Of a stretch of DNA of 64,000 bases, positions 42,118 to 57,639 are shown one piece after another. Origin of the DNA: Inia geoffrensis (taxonomy: Eukaryota > Chordata > Mammalia > Artiodactyla > Iniidae); assembly GCA_036417435.1 (NCBI GenBank), contig CM070905.1:21491592-21555591 (forward strand). Reading direction: 5' to 3'. A program made the translations under genes and the position numbers. Below the pieces are notes generated by a model. It was not told where the DNA came from. It made no database searches and worked only from the letters and a program-made list of their open reading frames with translations. Position 1 is the first letter of the stretch. Each line of letters opens with the position of its first letter.

Positions 42118-42948
42118 TTTCATTAGTGGCATTTTGATGGCCTGGTAAGAGATTATTATATATATTCCATTTCGGTATACTCCAAAGTATATTCTATTTC
42201 AAACGTAGTAATCATTTATTTGCAAGTATCATCATCAATTAAATAAACAGTAACAATATACAAGGCTGAGAGGCAGGTTTGTTATTATAACACAATGGAG
42301 CTGCACGCAATTCATTTGGAGTTAACTTTAAATTTATAAACTCAAAGAAGGCAGTACTGGCTCTGTTTAGCTGTAAAATATTCAACCAATATCTGATAAA
42401 TGAGTAACTAATAATAATAGATGATAGTGATAAGACTAAAATATACGAAAACAGAGCACTGAGAAAGTCTATTATTCTTTATTTCTTTCCATAAAAAGAA
42501 TAGAATTTCTATACAACTTTGTATCATTCCACAAGTTTCATAATTCAGCATTAAGCTGTTTTCACTCACAATGCTTCTTACTCCAAATGTGTGGGTCTTC
42601 TCCTTACACCAACCATTTCTCCAATTCTCTGACTCCAACTTGGTATCCAACCGAGAATCAATTCAATTCTGACACTATCTGCCTGGAGTCAATGTCAGAT
42701 CTCACAAGTTAAAGGGCTCAGTTCCACAAGAGTATTCCCACTTCAGATGCCAATCGCAAATCCCAAGCCACTGGTACTTCTGGCCTACCAGCTATAAATT
42801 GGGGGTTCCCACAACCCCCACTCAGGTTCGATAATGCTAGAGTAACCACAGATTTCAGGAAAGCACTTTACTTACTATCACTGGTCTATTATAAAGAATA
42901 CAAGTCTGAAACAGCCAAATGGAAGAAAGATGTAGGGCAAGGTACAGC

Positions 42949-42950
<2 letters not shown>

Positions 42951-43033
<83 letters not shown>
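42951..43033. repeat. (TG)n microsatellite, about 42 units
   Basis: A pure TG array of 83 bases, the longest in the window. The His-Thr open frames on the other strand are its translation, not proteins. Confidence 0.98.
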
Positions 43034-43035
<2 letters not shown>

Positions 43036-44121
43036 ACGCCCGAAGAATGGTTCTCTCTTTGGCTTATTTTGCGCGCGAAGCTCTAGGGCTTTTTTAGAGG
43101 TTCCATTATGTAGGCATGATTGATTAAAACAGGGTTTTAGGTGACTGAACACCATCTCTGACCCTGCTCCTCTCCCCAGAGGTCAGGGGTGGGGTTGAAA
43201 GTTTCAGCCCTCTCATCACATGGTTTGATCTTCCTGGAGATCTGAAGCTATCTAGGGACTCCAGCCACCAGTCATCTCAGTATACAAAAGACACTCATCA
43301 CCCTGCAGATCCCAAGGGTTTTAGGAGCTGTGTGCCAGGAAAGAGAAAAGACCAAATATTTACTTTTTATTATACCACAGCACCTACTCTGTTCTCTGTT
43401 ACTATGAAAGTGTAGATTTTTTTAAAAGGATGCTACTCTATACAGCAACAACAGGGTTCCTTATTTTAAATAACAAAACATACCAGACCTTAAATATTCA
43501 ATTGGTATCATCCTCCAAAACAATTACTTTGGGAGATTATATTATGTTCCAATATTCACATTTCTTTCAGAGCCAGAATACAGGCTACCCAAGAAAATCA
43601 GCAATTATGTAGCATCCACATTACACAGACGATGTTTCCAATACAAATCTCCTCACTCATTATTAACTGTATAATAATAAAACTTTTTGACTTATCCAAG
43701 CACTCCTCACCCTCAAATTACACTACTAAAAAAAATGACAATCTGCTATCCACAAAAATATGTAAAGGAATAGGTCACTGATACTGAAGGTAACATTAAA
43801 AGACTTTTTCTAAGTGGTTCAGTACTAATCAATGTTAGCATTTGTAAGTGCATGGTTTTCCAGGATGACAACTTAAATTTAGATATGTGAGTTCAAGTAT
43901 GTTACTTTCTTATTTTCCAAGTCTCATTATTACATTATGGACCTGTCTTACATAAAATAAGTCCTTAATTCAAAGAGCTAACATCTTTATGGGGTAAAGA
44001 GATGGGGGGAAAAAAGAAAGAAAGAAACTAAGAACTGGCATAAACCTATATTCTTTTAAAACACCTGTTTCTTGTATATACTTAACATCACCCTAATAAC
44101 CAATCTAAGTTTACATGTTTA

Positions 44122-44322
<201 letters not shown>

Positions 44323-44399
44323 CTACTGGAACACAAGAGAAGGTATGAAAAGAAGAGATTTGGTTAGTTATTACTGTAGGAAACAATAAGTGATAATTA

Positions 44400-44560
44400 C
44401 TAACGTAAAGTGAGCATTTACTCAGCATTAACTAAGTATACTAAGCATAACTAAGCACTGTACTAACTCTATTCATTAGTATCATTATTATATCTACTAT
44501 TAAATGGCAAAACTGAAGCTTAGTCAATTGTAATAACTCACCAAAGGTCACAAAGTATAC
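44400..44560 (-). repeat. MIR-like fragment
   Basis: 'gagcatttactcagcattaa', 'aaatggcaaaactgaagctt' and 'ccaaaggtcacaaagtatac' fit reverse MIR, with divergence. Confidence 0.45.
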
Positions 44561-46659
44561 AGCAGAAAGATATTAAAGAGGTGAACGTATACAGATATAT
44601 CAGGCATATACTTCATGAAGATAAAAGATATTAAAAGATGAAACCAGGCCTAGTTCTAGAGCCTGAACTTTCGAGAAAAGAACCAGAAAAACTATTTATC
44701 AACGCTTACTTAAGATGGTAAAAATGATAACTTCCAAGGCTTTTACTAATCAGATAACAATGTTGGTACTGAATGCACAGAAACCATTAAATAATATACA
44801 TAAATGTTTATGCTCTTTGTTCTTGGTTCTTAGTAATGTTATAACTTGAATGACAAATATTATAAAATGTTCATGTATTTCAAATTCACAAACAGCTTTT
44901 ATGATTCAAAATCATCAGAAAGAGACTATTTAAAGTTTTATAATTTTTTTTCTAAACCTGGGCTATCTCATCGATTAAACAGCTATAAAGTAAAAATCTC
45001 AATTAATTACAATCCCCAAAGAAATATTCAATTTACTAAATCTCCCCCCAAAAAGGATGCCAAAGAATGCCAAAAAACAAGCTCATATAAAGAATTTAAA
45101 AGAAAATTTAATTCAAGAATATGTTATGAGATTTCTACAATTTCCTAAATAAGAATTAATAAAATAAACTGATGACACAGAAGCAGTGCATAATAACGAA
45201 GCAAAAATACAATTTACTTGTAAGCCTTACTCTTTAATAGGCAGGGAAATTTACAAGACTTGAAACACTAATCACTTTATAGTCTCTGATTTTTTATTAA
45301 TAAAAGGTGATCAAAACATTTTTCCTTAAACACTCTAGCTAACTAATATTTTCCTTCATCAAATAACAAAAGAATGATTCTATATCCAAACTAACTTCAC
45401 GTTAATAGTTTCTTATGCTTAGCCTCTAAATAAAGATTTATCCTAACTATCTGGAACCATATTAAACAATAATACCTTTTTATCATGCTGACTTTAGGAG
45501 TATGAATCACATCCACATTTTAAATTTTCTATCAGGCTGCATACAGATACATAGTAGGAGAGGATTTATGAAACGAAATTGTAATGCTTTGAAAAAGGAT
45601 TGAAATTCAAACAGGGTGAAGACTTTAATTTCTAGAGGTTCACAATAAGTAGAGAGAACTTGACAAGTCAATGATTGAACAATTTTAAGTTCTCAAATAT
45701 AATCTGTCCACAGTGTTGGGGAAAAAAGGTGAAATTTGCAGCTTCCTACAATATCAAGAGATTTGTGAGTATATTAAAGAAGACACATGTACACATCATA
45801 GACTAAAGAGAAAAAAATTTTTTAAGTATCAGAAAAGCTTACTCATTATTTTTTTAAGAAGAACCAATAGAATTTAGAAGATTATAAGTATATACTAAGC
45901 ACTATTATGTGTATAACACTGTAAAGGTGATTTTTAATGTTTAAAAATATCATCTCTACCTTGAAAGAATTTACAATATTACAGGTAATCCAAGAATATA
46001 TAAAAAACATATAGAAAATACAAAAAGCCAGCATCTATTTTAAATTGAATATAACTGAATGCCAAAAATAAATCAAACAGAAAGTTCCTCAATTAAGGTG
46101 ACCAGAAAAGGGCTGAAATTCTATATAAAAAAAATCTTAGGAAGAACCTATACTGCTTCCCAATCACCTATGAGTTGACAATTCAGCCCTATCTGCAAAT
46201 AAAGATATCAGGAAATAGTGATTAGACTAAAGCTTTATCATTCCCCTAACAAGAAATAGTCCTCCCCCCACAAAAACATAGCCCAAAGAGTCAAATAGAT
46301 ATACATCAGAAACAAAGGTGAAGCATTAAAGGTGTTCAAAAAAATCAGACCTATTTCTTAATAATTTAAATTCACATTTTTCAGGCTGCATTTATTGTAT
46401 AAAATGACCTATGAATAAAATTATTAAATATCACCTTTATACTCCTTATAAGATCATAATATTTATAGAAACTATTTCAAATTTTGGTTAAAAGGAAAAG
46501 TAAATATTCCTATTTTACTCAACACAAACACAATGGAGGAATATATAATAAAAGCAATCTGGAACCAAAACTACCCCACTAAAAACTATGTGTAAATGTT
46601 TCTATCAATATAGGTTAAAAACAAAATTCAGAGACAGATGGGTATAATAATGTAATAGC

Positions 46660-46870
46660 AGACTCTGGTGCCAGACTGACTGAGTTGATATACTGCCCTG
46701 AGCACTTTACAACTGTGTGGCCTTAGGCAAAATATTTAACCTGTGTTTCACTTCATCACCCGTAAAATATGGATAATAACTGTACCTATCTCATAGAATG
46801 GCAATGAGTAAATAAGTGATAAAGAAGCTTAAAACCTGGCAAAACGTAAATGCTTAATAAACGTTGATTA
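46660..46870 (+). repeat. MIR SINE
   Basis: 'ctctggtgccagactgactg', 'ctgtgtggccttaggcaaaa', 'taaaatatggataataactg' and 'atgcttaataaacgttgatt' give a nearly full-length MIR. Confidence 0.85.
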
Positions 46871-46954
46871 ATCTTTATAACTATTATTACTATTCTCAAT
46901 ATTTTAAATTATTCTCAATTAAGACAAGAGAGTGACACAATTCTCTCTTTATTA

Positions 46955-47146
<192 letters not shown>

Positions 47147-47359
47147 TTAACATAGTTCAAATACAACTTTAGCAAAGTAAAATCACTATTCAAACTTATT
47201 AGGATTCATCCAACAAATTTACTGAATACTTTCTATATCCCCAGCACTGCACTATTGGGTGCTGGGGCCACAGTAGCAAAAAGAAACATATGATCCATGC
47301 CATCATGAGGTTGCTTTAATTATAAAAACACTGAAGATAAACTCAAAGTGGTCATTTAT

Positions 47360-48560
47360 CTATCCCCCAAAAAACAGGACCAGGGTTAGATGATTTAGCA
47401 GGTAAATTTTACCAAACTCACAGGAAACAAATAATTACTATATAATTTAAACTGTATCACAGCACAGAAAGAGACTGAAAGTTCAATTACTTATCAAAGT
47501 GGCATAACCTGGAAAACAAAACCAGAAGAGAAAGGTCTTAAGGACAATCTCAGCTATGAGTATATATTCAAAAATTTTTAAAATAATAAATTTTTTAAAA
47601 GGCTGAAAAAAAATTCTACCAGATTTTCACTGTAACTAAATAGGGTTCATTCCAGGAATGGAAGGTTGGTTCAACAGGGGCAACATTAATGTAATTCACT
47701 ATGTTAACAAAGTAAAAGAGAAACACATTTGATTACTTCAACAGATGCTAAGAGCAAACTAATAAAATTTACTTTAAAAAAAAAACAGTATATAAGGAAT
47801 AGAAGGCAAAAGAAAACTTTGTTACCTAGATTTTTTTTAAGTATCAAAACCCTCAAAAAAACACAAAAAACCAAAACCAAAACTAATGGAGAAACATTAA
47901 GTATTTACACTCAAGTCAGGAACAAGACAAAGAGGCCCAATATCTGTACTACTCAACGCCATGTGGGAGATCCTAGCTAATGCAATTGGGAAAAAAATTG
48001 GCAAATTAAGAAAAAATATTATCACTTGAAGGTGGTATAGCTTATCTATCTAAAAGATTCAAGAGATTTAACTGAAAAACTTTTAAAGTTTGTATGCAAG
48101 GTAAACATGAAAATCAACTTTCCCTGTATCTAGAAAACCCAACTAGAAAATGTAATGAAAAAAGTCTCCTTTGTAATAGCAAAAAAAGCTTACAATATCT
48201 TAAAGTTTAAAATATGCAAGAAAATAAAATTTTAAAACATAAAAATTTTACTTAATATGTTCCTAGATGGGAAAACTCCATTGTAAACATATTAATTCCC
48301 CTCAAATTAATTATAAATTTAATGTAGTCTCATAATCCTAATGGTATATATCCAACTTTTTTCTTGACATGTAACCAGACAAGCTGATCTGAAAAAAATC
48401 AGTAACACAAAATACCTAAAAGAATACAAATAATAAGAAAAAAAACATACTAAAAGATACAGTAATTATAAGTTTGATATTAGCAGAGGAAAACAAAGTA
48501 AAATCACTGGAGCAGAAGACTGTATCCAAAAATCTCTCAAGAATCCAGAGGAATTTAACA
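47360..48560 (+). mobile_element. Old L1 ORF2 fragment
   Basis: 'ttcattccaggaatggaagg', 'caacagatgctaagagcaaa', 'agtcaggaacaagacaaaga' and 'gatcctagctaatgcaattg' are L1 ORF2 landmarks in order. Decayed. Confidence 0.85.
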
Positions 48561-48599
48561 TAGGATGAAGATAACATTTCATTTCAGTAATGACAGGAC

Positions 48600-49610
48600 A
48601 GAGTACAGGTTTTTAACCTGTGATCCATGGGCTCCTGGGGATCCCAACAACCCTTTTAGGAGGTCCCATGTGGTCAAAACTATTTTTCATAATAAGACTA
48701 GGGCTTTATAGCCTTTTTTTTTTTTTTAACTGTACTGACATTTGCACTCATGGTGCAAAGGCAATGCTGAATAAAACTGTTGGCATCTTGGTAGTGCCAC
48801 AAAAAGTAGCATGAAAGTGTCCCAGTATTTCTTAATACAGTATGAATTGAACTGTATTCCTTACCATCACACATCTGCAGTTAAAAAACAAAAAGAAAAT
48901 TCATTTAAGAATGTCTCTGATGATGTGAAAGAATACATTTTAATAAATTCCTATCATTAAGTACACATCACTTTAATATTCTGTGTGATACAATGGAAAG
49001 TACACATAAAGTACTTTTGCTGCATACCAAAGCATGAAGGCTGTCTCAAGAAAAAGAACCTGTGTAAGCTGAGTTGTGAGCTGAAATAACCACTGAAATA
49101 GCCCTTAAATGAAAAACTGGCAATCTATGATTATTTAGATTTGGGTATTTGACATGTTTATCTGTCATTTCAAGGATAACAAATGACAGTTTTGTTGCCA
49201 AGGATAAAATTCAAACTTTTGAGGAAAAATTAGAATTTTGGAAAATTAGTATTCACCACTGTGAACTTAGCTACTACCCAGTACTTTTCTGATGAGATTG
49301 GTGGTGATAATAACGTGATTTTTAAAAAAAATATTATATAATGAAATGTTCCAACATTTGAAAGATGTGCTTAACTGAGGGAAGCATATTTTCTAAATGA
49401 CCCATGAATGATTTTACAAAACCATGCATGGATGAAAGACTGATTCAAAGTACAAGACAGGCCAATGGATTTCAATATAACATTGACATGGTTCAGGCTG
49501 AGTAATGCAACTACCTTTAAGAAACTAACACTTGCTAATTTTTGATTAAGTATCAAAACAGAATATCCACAATATCTGATATCAGGTCTGCTTATTTCCA
49601 AGTCCACTGC
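48600..49610 (+). mobile_element. hAT-like DNA transposon fossil, same family as 11815-12870
   Basis: Shares with the 11.8-kb element a gtcaaaactatttttcataa block, a ggctgtctcaagaaaaag block and a 'ccaatggatttcaatataac' block, in the same order. Confidence 0.55.
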
Positions 49611-50814
49611 TCTTTTCTAGCATATCAGACTCAGTGAAGAGCTAAGATGTACTAAGTCAGATGCTTTTCTATTCTGTCCTCTAAAGGAAGCTGTGTGAGT
49701 CAAGACAGAAGCAACAGGAACCAGTCATTAGGATATATGCAGGACTCCTGGGACGTTTAACATGGCCTTCAGTTTATATGTGCAAACAACACAAATTTCA
49801 AAAAGGTTTATACCAACGAATACTGAATTATCATCACTGTTTTGGTGTTCATTTCTTCATGTAGCAGTACCATTTAAAAAGTGTACTACTATATCATTGC
49901 AATAACCATTAAGTAATATAAAAGTCAGAATAAAACAGGATTCGAAACTCAAGGCCCCAAGAACACAGTCTATAACTGTGACCAGAGACATATAACATTA
50001 GTTAGTGATCTGAAATCCATTCTCAGGTTCCAGGTCCAAGTTCAATAAAATTAGGAGGAAAAAAAATCTTCCTACTATATCTATTCAAGTAAGTAAAACG
50101 TTTTTATTAAATCCTTTGAAGCAATTGTGGGAAGGAAGTTAAGTAGGCAGTCATCTCACAAGATCATATATTAGATGAATGAAGACTATGGTTAATTTTT
50201 AACAGACTGAAGGCATATATACAGAATGAGCAGAATGATATACACCCATTTCAAATTTTACCAATGATTTTTGATGGCATTAACAGCACTAATACTGCGT
50301 ATTAGACATACTCCATATTATATATCAGAAACCTAAATGTGAATTGGAGCTCCAAGCACACCTTCTTCATTCCCTAATGAAAGATGCCTTTGCTCTCACC
50401 TCAAAAAAAAAGATTAGAAACTCCTAATACACATCCCAAGGCTAAGAGTTTGTATCCTAAGAACTCAACCATCAGTTTTTCCAATGGGATAATCAGACAA
50501 GGACATGATCAGGATCAGTGCCTCTCATACGTTTTCCATAAAATGGCATGCACAGAAAATGATAAGATATTTAGTACACAAGCATACTAGGCTGCAGGAT
50601 TTGGCGACTGTACGAGTGGTAGGGGTCAACATCTCAACACAATTAAACATATATGTAGTACATTCAATATGCTTTGGTATTATCACTTCGGAAGCTACCG
50701 TCTAGACAGCTAAACAGCTCTTAGAAGATGCTAGTACTTTTAAGATCAGCTTCTGGAAGATCTTAAAAATTTAAGATTAACCACTCTGAAAGAGTGCATC
50801 TATTCTACTTACAG

Positions 50815-50895
50815 ATTAATAAGTACACAAAGCACTTAGCACAGTAACTGGCACATGGTAAGTGCTCAATAAATGTTAGCTATTATTATTAGCTC
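50815..50895 (+). repeat. MIR 3' fragment
   Basis: 'acttagcacagtaactggca' and 'taagtgctcaataaatgtta' are the MIR tail. Confidence 0.75.
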
Positions 50896-50924
50896 TTATT
50901 ACTACATTAATTTTCTTCCTTTTT

Positions 50925-51125
50925 AAATTTATTTTTTTATTGGAATATAACTGCTTTACAATGTTGTGTTAGTTTCTGCTGTACAATGAATACACTGTAT
51001 GTATACCTATACCCCCTCCCTCTTGCACCTCCCTCTCTGCCCCCCATCTCACCCATCTAGGTCATCACAGAGCACTGAGCTGAGCTTCCTGTGCTTTATA
51101 TTTATAGCATGTTCCCATTAGCTAT
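50925..51125 (-). mobile_element. L1 3' end, in sense with MKLN1
   Basis: 'attggaatataactgcttta', 'aatgttgtgttagtttctgc' and 'gcatgttcccattagctata' are the reverse of a cetartiodactyl L1 3' UTR. This is the only L1 piece in the window on the gene's strand. Confidence 0.85.
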
Positions 51126-52329
51126 AATTTTAAAATGTTACCTTTCCACATGCTCTCATGAAGGCCACCATCAGGGCACCTTCCCGCTGCCCCACCCCTA
51201 CCCCCGCCCTCAGAAGACAGGGTACTCATCCAGGCAAAGCTTCTCTGAAGCTCCCACACCCATCCAGGCTGCAAAAATCCAAAAAAATTCATAGAAATCC
51301 AAGTCATCCCTCTACCAAAAACCAGGACTCCTCCAGAATCCTTCCAAGAATCAGTACCTCCTTCTGCCTTCAAATCACCTTCTTATTTCCTCATATAACT
51401 GTTATCTTGGCTATGAATCAAGATATAAACCTTTCTAGTCATCTATAACCAATACTCTCATCCCATTCAACTTTATGTTTTCAGTCATCTGATCTAATCT
51501 CCAACTGAGGTTTTCCCTTCCAAACCTTTAACTTGCTCTCTTGAATCTGGCCTCCCAATCAACAACTCTCCTTCTTTACTAAATTTTCTTTTTACTTACA
51601 AACCTTACCCAAAACCAAGCTTCTTCCTAAGGCCAACTCTCAACTTCCACACTAAGCCCTATCAAAGATTTCACTCCAGCATGGGCTCTTTGGCTTTTTT
51701 GTGTGGTGAACCCCCTTTGGCTATTCAGTGAACCCTGTGACCCAATCCCTCTCAGATTTAAATGTAAAATGAAAAATACATAAGATTATAGAGTAAGCAA
51801 ACTGTACCGAAATATAGTTACAAAAATAATGAAGATGCAAAATTATGATATAGAAATATATATGCTTTTTTATTAACACATTAGATAAGAAGATCTAGTG
51901 GCAGGTCTAATAATTATCATAATTTCAAAGTTATGATGATATTTGCCACGGTGTAATGTGATGGGAAATATTTATAACTTCTATCTGTGACAAGTCACAG
52001 GTATTGCTAATACTATGAGTTATTGCCTATATTCATAATTGAAGGAAATGCTCAGTATATTTGTTAGAGGTTAGACACCATAAAGATGTAACTTTTCCTC
52101 CATTAAGTTCACACAGCCATTGATTAATCCCTATAAATTTCTGTACAATAAACTCAAAAAGTATATATACGATGTCTCTAGTGAGGCAAGCAGTTTGCTT
52201 GTTGCTTCTGAAATCTGAGGAGCCTGAAGACAGCTGCTATCCCCTAGGATTTTACAATCTACCTGAGGAAACAAAACTTTCGTATATCACACAGTAAAAG
52301 AACTCAACATTCGTAAAAAGACAGACTTA

Positions 52330-52700
52330 AGTTTGTATACCATCTCTACGTTCTACTACTTGTAAGGTTTTGGCCTAATCATTTAATTTACCTCTAAACT
52401 TCAGTTTCCTCATCTGTAAAGTGAGTGTAATAATACCTATTTCACAGAGTGTTAGGCAGATACTTCATAAACAATACCTATTATACTACTTTAAAGCAAT
52501 ACAAGCACATATCCAAAAGCATATACCAAATGCTATGTCTTTGATCCATCACTTACTAGCTATGTACCCTGGGACACATCATTTGACTTCTACTCTCATT
52601 TTCCTTAACTAAAAAAGGAAAGATTTTTATCTTCCAGTATAGTGCTCAAATGAGATACCACATGTGAAAGCACTTACAAATGCAAAAACAATAAAAACAT
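52330..52700 (+). repeat. Two consecutive MIR fragments
   Basis: First: 'gtttcctcatctgtaaagtg' and 'aataatacctatttcacaga'. Second: 'ccatcacttactagctatgt' and 'aaatgagataccacatgtga'. Both in plus orientation. Confidence 0.7.
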
Positions 52701-53544
52701 ATAAGAAGTTCTAAATAATGATTGCTGAAATGACATGATGGTTCAAATTATATTTGTGCATGTACTTTTTCTATAGTACTTAAAATACTACATGTAAGAA
52801 GGCATGTAATCAAGAGCTCTATGAATATAAATATATAAAAAAGAGACATTCAAAATGAAAATATTTCCTTCATAAATATGATCTTAAATTAAAATTCATA
52901 AGACTACCACTCATCCACAAACTACAGAAGAACTCAAGAAAATGTCCAATATAGCTACCTATCCTATCATTAGACAGAGAAAGTATTATCATACTCATTT
53001 TATACAAAAGGTAACTTAAGAAAGGAATGTAAAATTTACTTAAAAGTCAGTTCAGCTATGCTGGCACTGTGGATTATCCACAACAGATCTTAAAAACCTA
53101 ACCCTGCCATGCAGTAAAAATGAAGGCTTACTTTCCTTGTCAATTTGTAAACAAACTTACTTAAATTGGGTCTAAGCCAAATTTAATGAATAAGCTATAC
53201 TCTTTATAAATGCAAATTATCATATTTAGATGTCAGTGCATGATTTGGAGATTATCCGCCATTGAGTTAAACCTTGTTTCTGTTCCCCTCCATTACTATG
53301 AATAACTGAAGGCTGACTATATTTAGAAATTGTGTTGTTTAAGAATAAACTTTTTAAAAAAAAATAAAGCAAGATCTTTCAAACATATCATTATACAACA
53401 TAAATGTGAAGTATTCAAACACATTTTTTCTTTTAAGAAGAATTCCAGCAATTTATCCCAGTCAGGTAAACAAGTATCTGTGTGAATCACCACCAAAAGA
53501 AAGCTACACATCACTTAAGTGTTCTATCAAAATTATTTTTAAAG

Positions 53545-53591
53545 AAAACATCAAACTAAAAAAACTAGTTTAAAAACATCAAACTAAAAAA
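53545..53591. repeat. Short direct repeat
   Basis: AAAACATCAAACTAAAAAAA occurs twice, about 29 bp apart, separated by an AT-rich spacer. Confidence 0.85.
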
Positions 53592-55163
53592 AGCCTAACA
53601 CAGACTTTAAGTTTCACATTTTCCTTATATTATTTAAAAAAAACAAAACTTATCAAGAGAATGTGGGGAAAAGGCTGAAAAGCAAAAACACTGCAGACCA
53701 CTATTAACATTTTTTAACAGAAAAGTGAGAAATATGAAGTTATATAAATATTAATACCCTAAATATCAAATGAGTTAATAAGTGTCTTCAATTATTTGGA
53801 AAGCTAGTTAACATTTTGCCTGAATATCATAAAACTAACCCACCAGGGTCAAGTAAAAAACATCATCATGCCCTACAACTAGAAAGCTGATAGAAAGGGC
53901 TGGAAAGAGGTCCAACTTCTTGTTTTCAGGCATCTGAATGTCTAACTGATCCATAACAGACCTCTGTTGTCCTATAAATTTTTTAAGGGAAGAAACTATT
54001 CAAAATCCTTAAACAGACTTTTATTCATAGTTCTAATGAAAAAAAAAAGAAAAAGAGAACATTTCATTTTGCATGACTAAGTAATTAGAGGTTGAATAAG
54101 TACTTTAAAATTATAAAATCTAAATTTACTACATGAAAATATAAGATATTTTCACTACTTCTACATTTGGAATGTAAGATCATAGAACTGTTCAAGCTAT
54201 GCAAGAATCTAAGAAATGGGTGGTCTGCATACTGAGGAAAGAATTATTCATTAGCATGAAAGAAGAAACAATCAAGAATTTATTTAAAAAATCTGCTTGT
54301 TCCTAAATTCTCATAGGTAAACAGGATACAGGTTTTTTATTTATAATTAATTATAACAACAAAAACTATATTTATAAAAGAAAGTAACACACCAAACAGC
54401 CCAATGATACTAAAAATAGTTTCCCCTCTATAAGTAGTCTTTATAGATCTCAGATATTCTTTTTGTCTAATGGAACTAGTTGACTCAATGAAATGAACAG
54501 GCCAACTCTTGACAGACTGGGAAACAATGACTATGGAGCTGGTCCTTCCAAAAGAGGAATTTTCTCCCAAATCAAAACATGGGATTCTGGCTTTTATTAT
54601 CATTCTTAAAGGGATATGACTCACCTTAATCTCAATTTTAACATAATATTTTCAAAGGTATGAAATATAGATGGAAACTAAAAGAGTCAAGTCCTCAACC
54701 TTCCTACCTTCTAACTAATCCATCTTATAGATAAACAAAATAATCCTAAAAACACTAGTTTTGAGGAGGCATTACACATACTCTTTTAACTAAAACACTT
54801 GCTAAATAAACACAATAAATGCTTAGGTAGCATTTTTCAAACATTACTTTGAAACTTATTAATGGGTTATGAAATTAGTTTTATGAGTTTGACCAATATT
54901 ATCATACACACAAAAAATGAAATATAAAAGAAAAGAATAGAAAATAACCATAATATATGGCCTTAAGGAATACGGCAATATTTGGTTTTAGAATGATATA
55001 ACTTCAGAACTGATAAACCTTCCATAAAACAATCAAGGCAATCAAATCCATATATCTCATAAAATGAGAAAGTATTTAGAAAAGGTTCTAAGAAACTTTC
55101 AAATGAGAAAGTAGAAAAGGTTCCATTTGAAATAACTGTCACTTAGTTACAGATTTATAAAGT

Positions 55164-55370
55164 AGGGGGTCAGCCAAATAGTAAACATTTTGGCTTTGTG
55201 GGCTAGGTGGTCTCTTGCAACTACTCAACTTTGTCATGTAGTGCAAAAGCAGACAAAGACACTATGTGAACAAGTGGCATGGCAGTGTTGCCATAAAATT
55301 TTATTTTAAAATAAAAACAGGGAACCTGCAGGATTTGGCCCACAGGCTGTAGCTTAGTTTGATGACTGAT
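55164..55370 (+). mobile_element. MER5A-type hAT-Charlie element
   Basis: 'gtcagccaaatagtaaacat', 'ctttgtgggctaggtggtct', 'caactactcaactttgtcat' and 'ggatttggcccacaggctgt' match MER5A from end to end. It lies about 45 bp past the donor of the exon at 55415-55503. Confidence 0.85.
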
Positions 55371-55391
55371 GGTATAAAGAATTTATTTCTA

Positions 55392-56941
<1,550 letters not shown>

Positions 56942-57639
56942 CTACAAAAAGGAACAACCAAATTATATCCTCCTCCATTTAAAACAAATCGCTAGACAAC
57001 ATGAATAGTTAAAATTTTGGCCAGTTAACTCAAGGACGTATAATGTTCATCCTGTCCATCCTACACTGGCAGATTTTTTTATTTTTATTTTTTATGCTAA
57101 AGGATAGTATGCAACGGTCAAGCTACCATAACATCACCACTTTCTCCCAGGAAACTACATCATTCTCAACAATGTAGATGAAGGAGGGAAAAAAGGACTA
57201 GTGAGATAACTTCTAATCAAGGAATGACATTCAGTAAGATATAACAGACTATGAATAATGAAATAAAACAAAATTAGAATGCAAAAGTAACAATTACATA
57301 TTCTCACTGACTATACTTCAATAATAAATTCAATGTTCAAAATCAGTGGTAAAATTTTAAACCAAGAAAAAAACAGATTTACTATTCACCCCTGCCAATT
57401 TTATAAATTAAAAAACTCAGACCTACCATAGATATATCTAATATAGCTCAATTTTTGCTATTGTACACAGGATAAAATGGCATCAGTTCATTAGGGAACA
57501 TATTATGCAGGCTGTCTTCAATAATAAAAATTAAGAAGGAAACTACTTCTTGTCAAATACATGGGGAAAAAGCTATTTAGAAAACAACTCATGTTACATG
57601 TTGGAGTGGCTTCATGCTTCATAATAATGGGTAATACTC

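Noticed and set aside
42855..43155. Open frames with long His-Thr runs
   Set aside because: They are translations of the (TG)n microsatellite and have no start context or conserved flanks.
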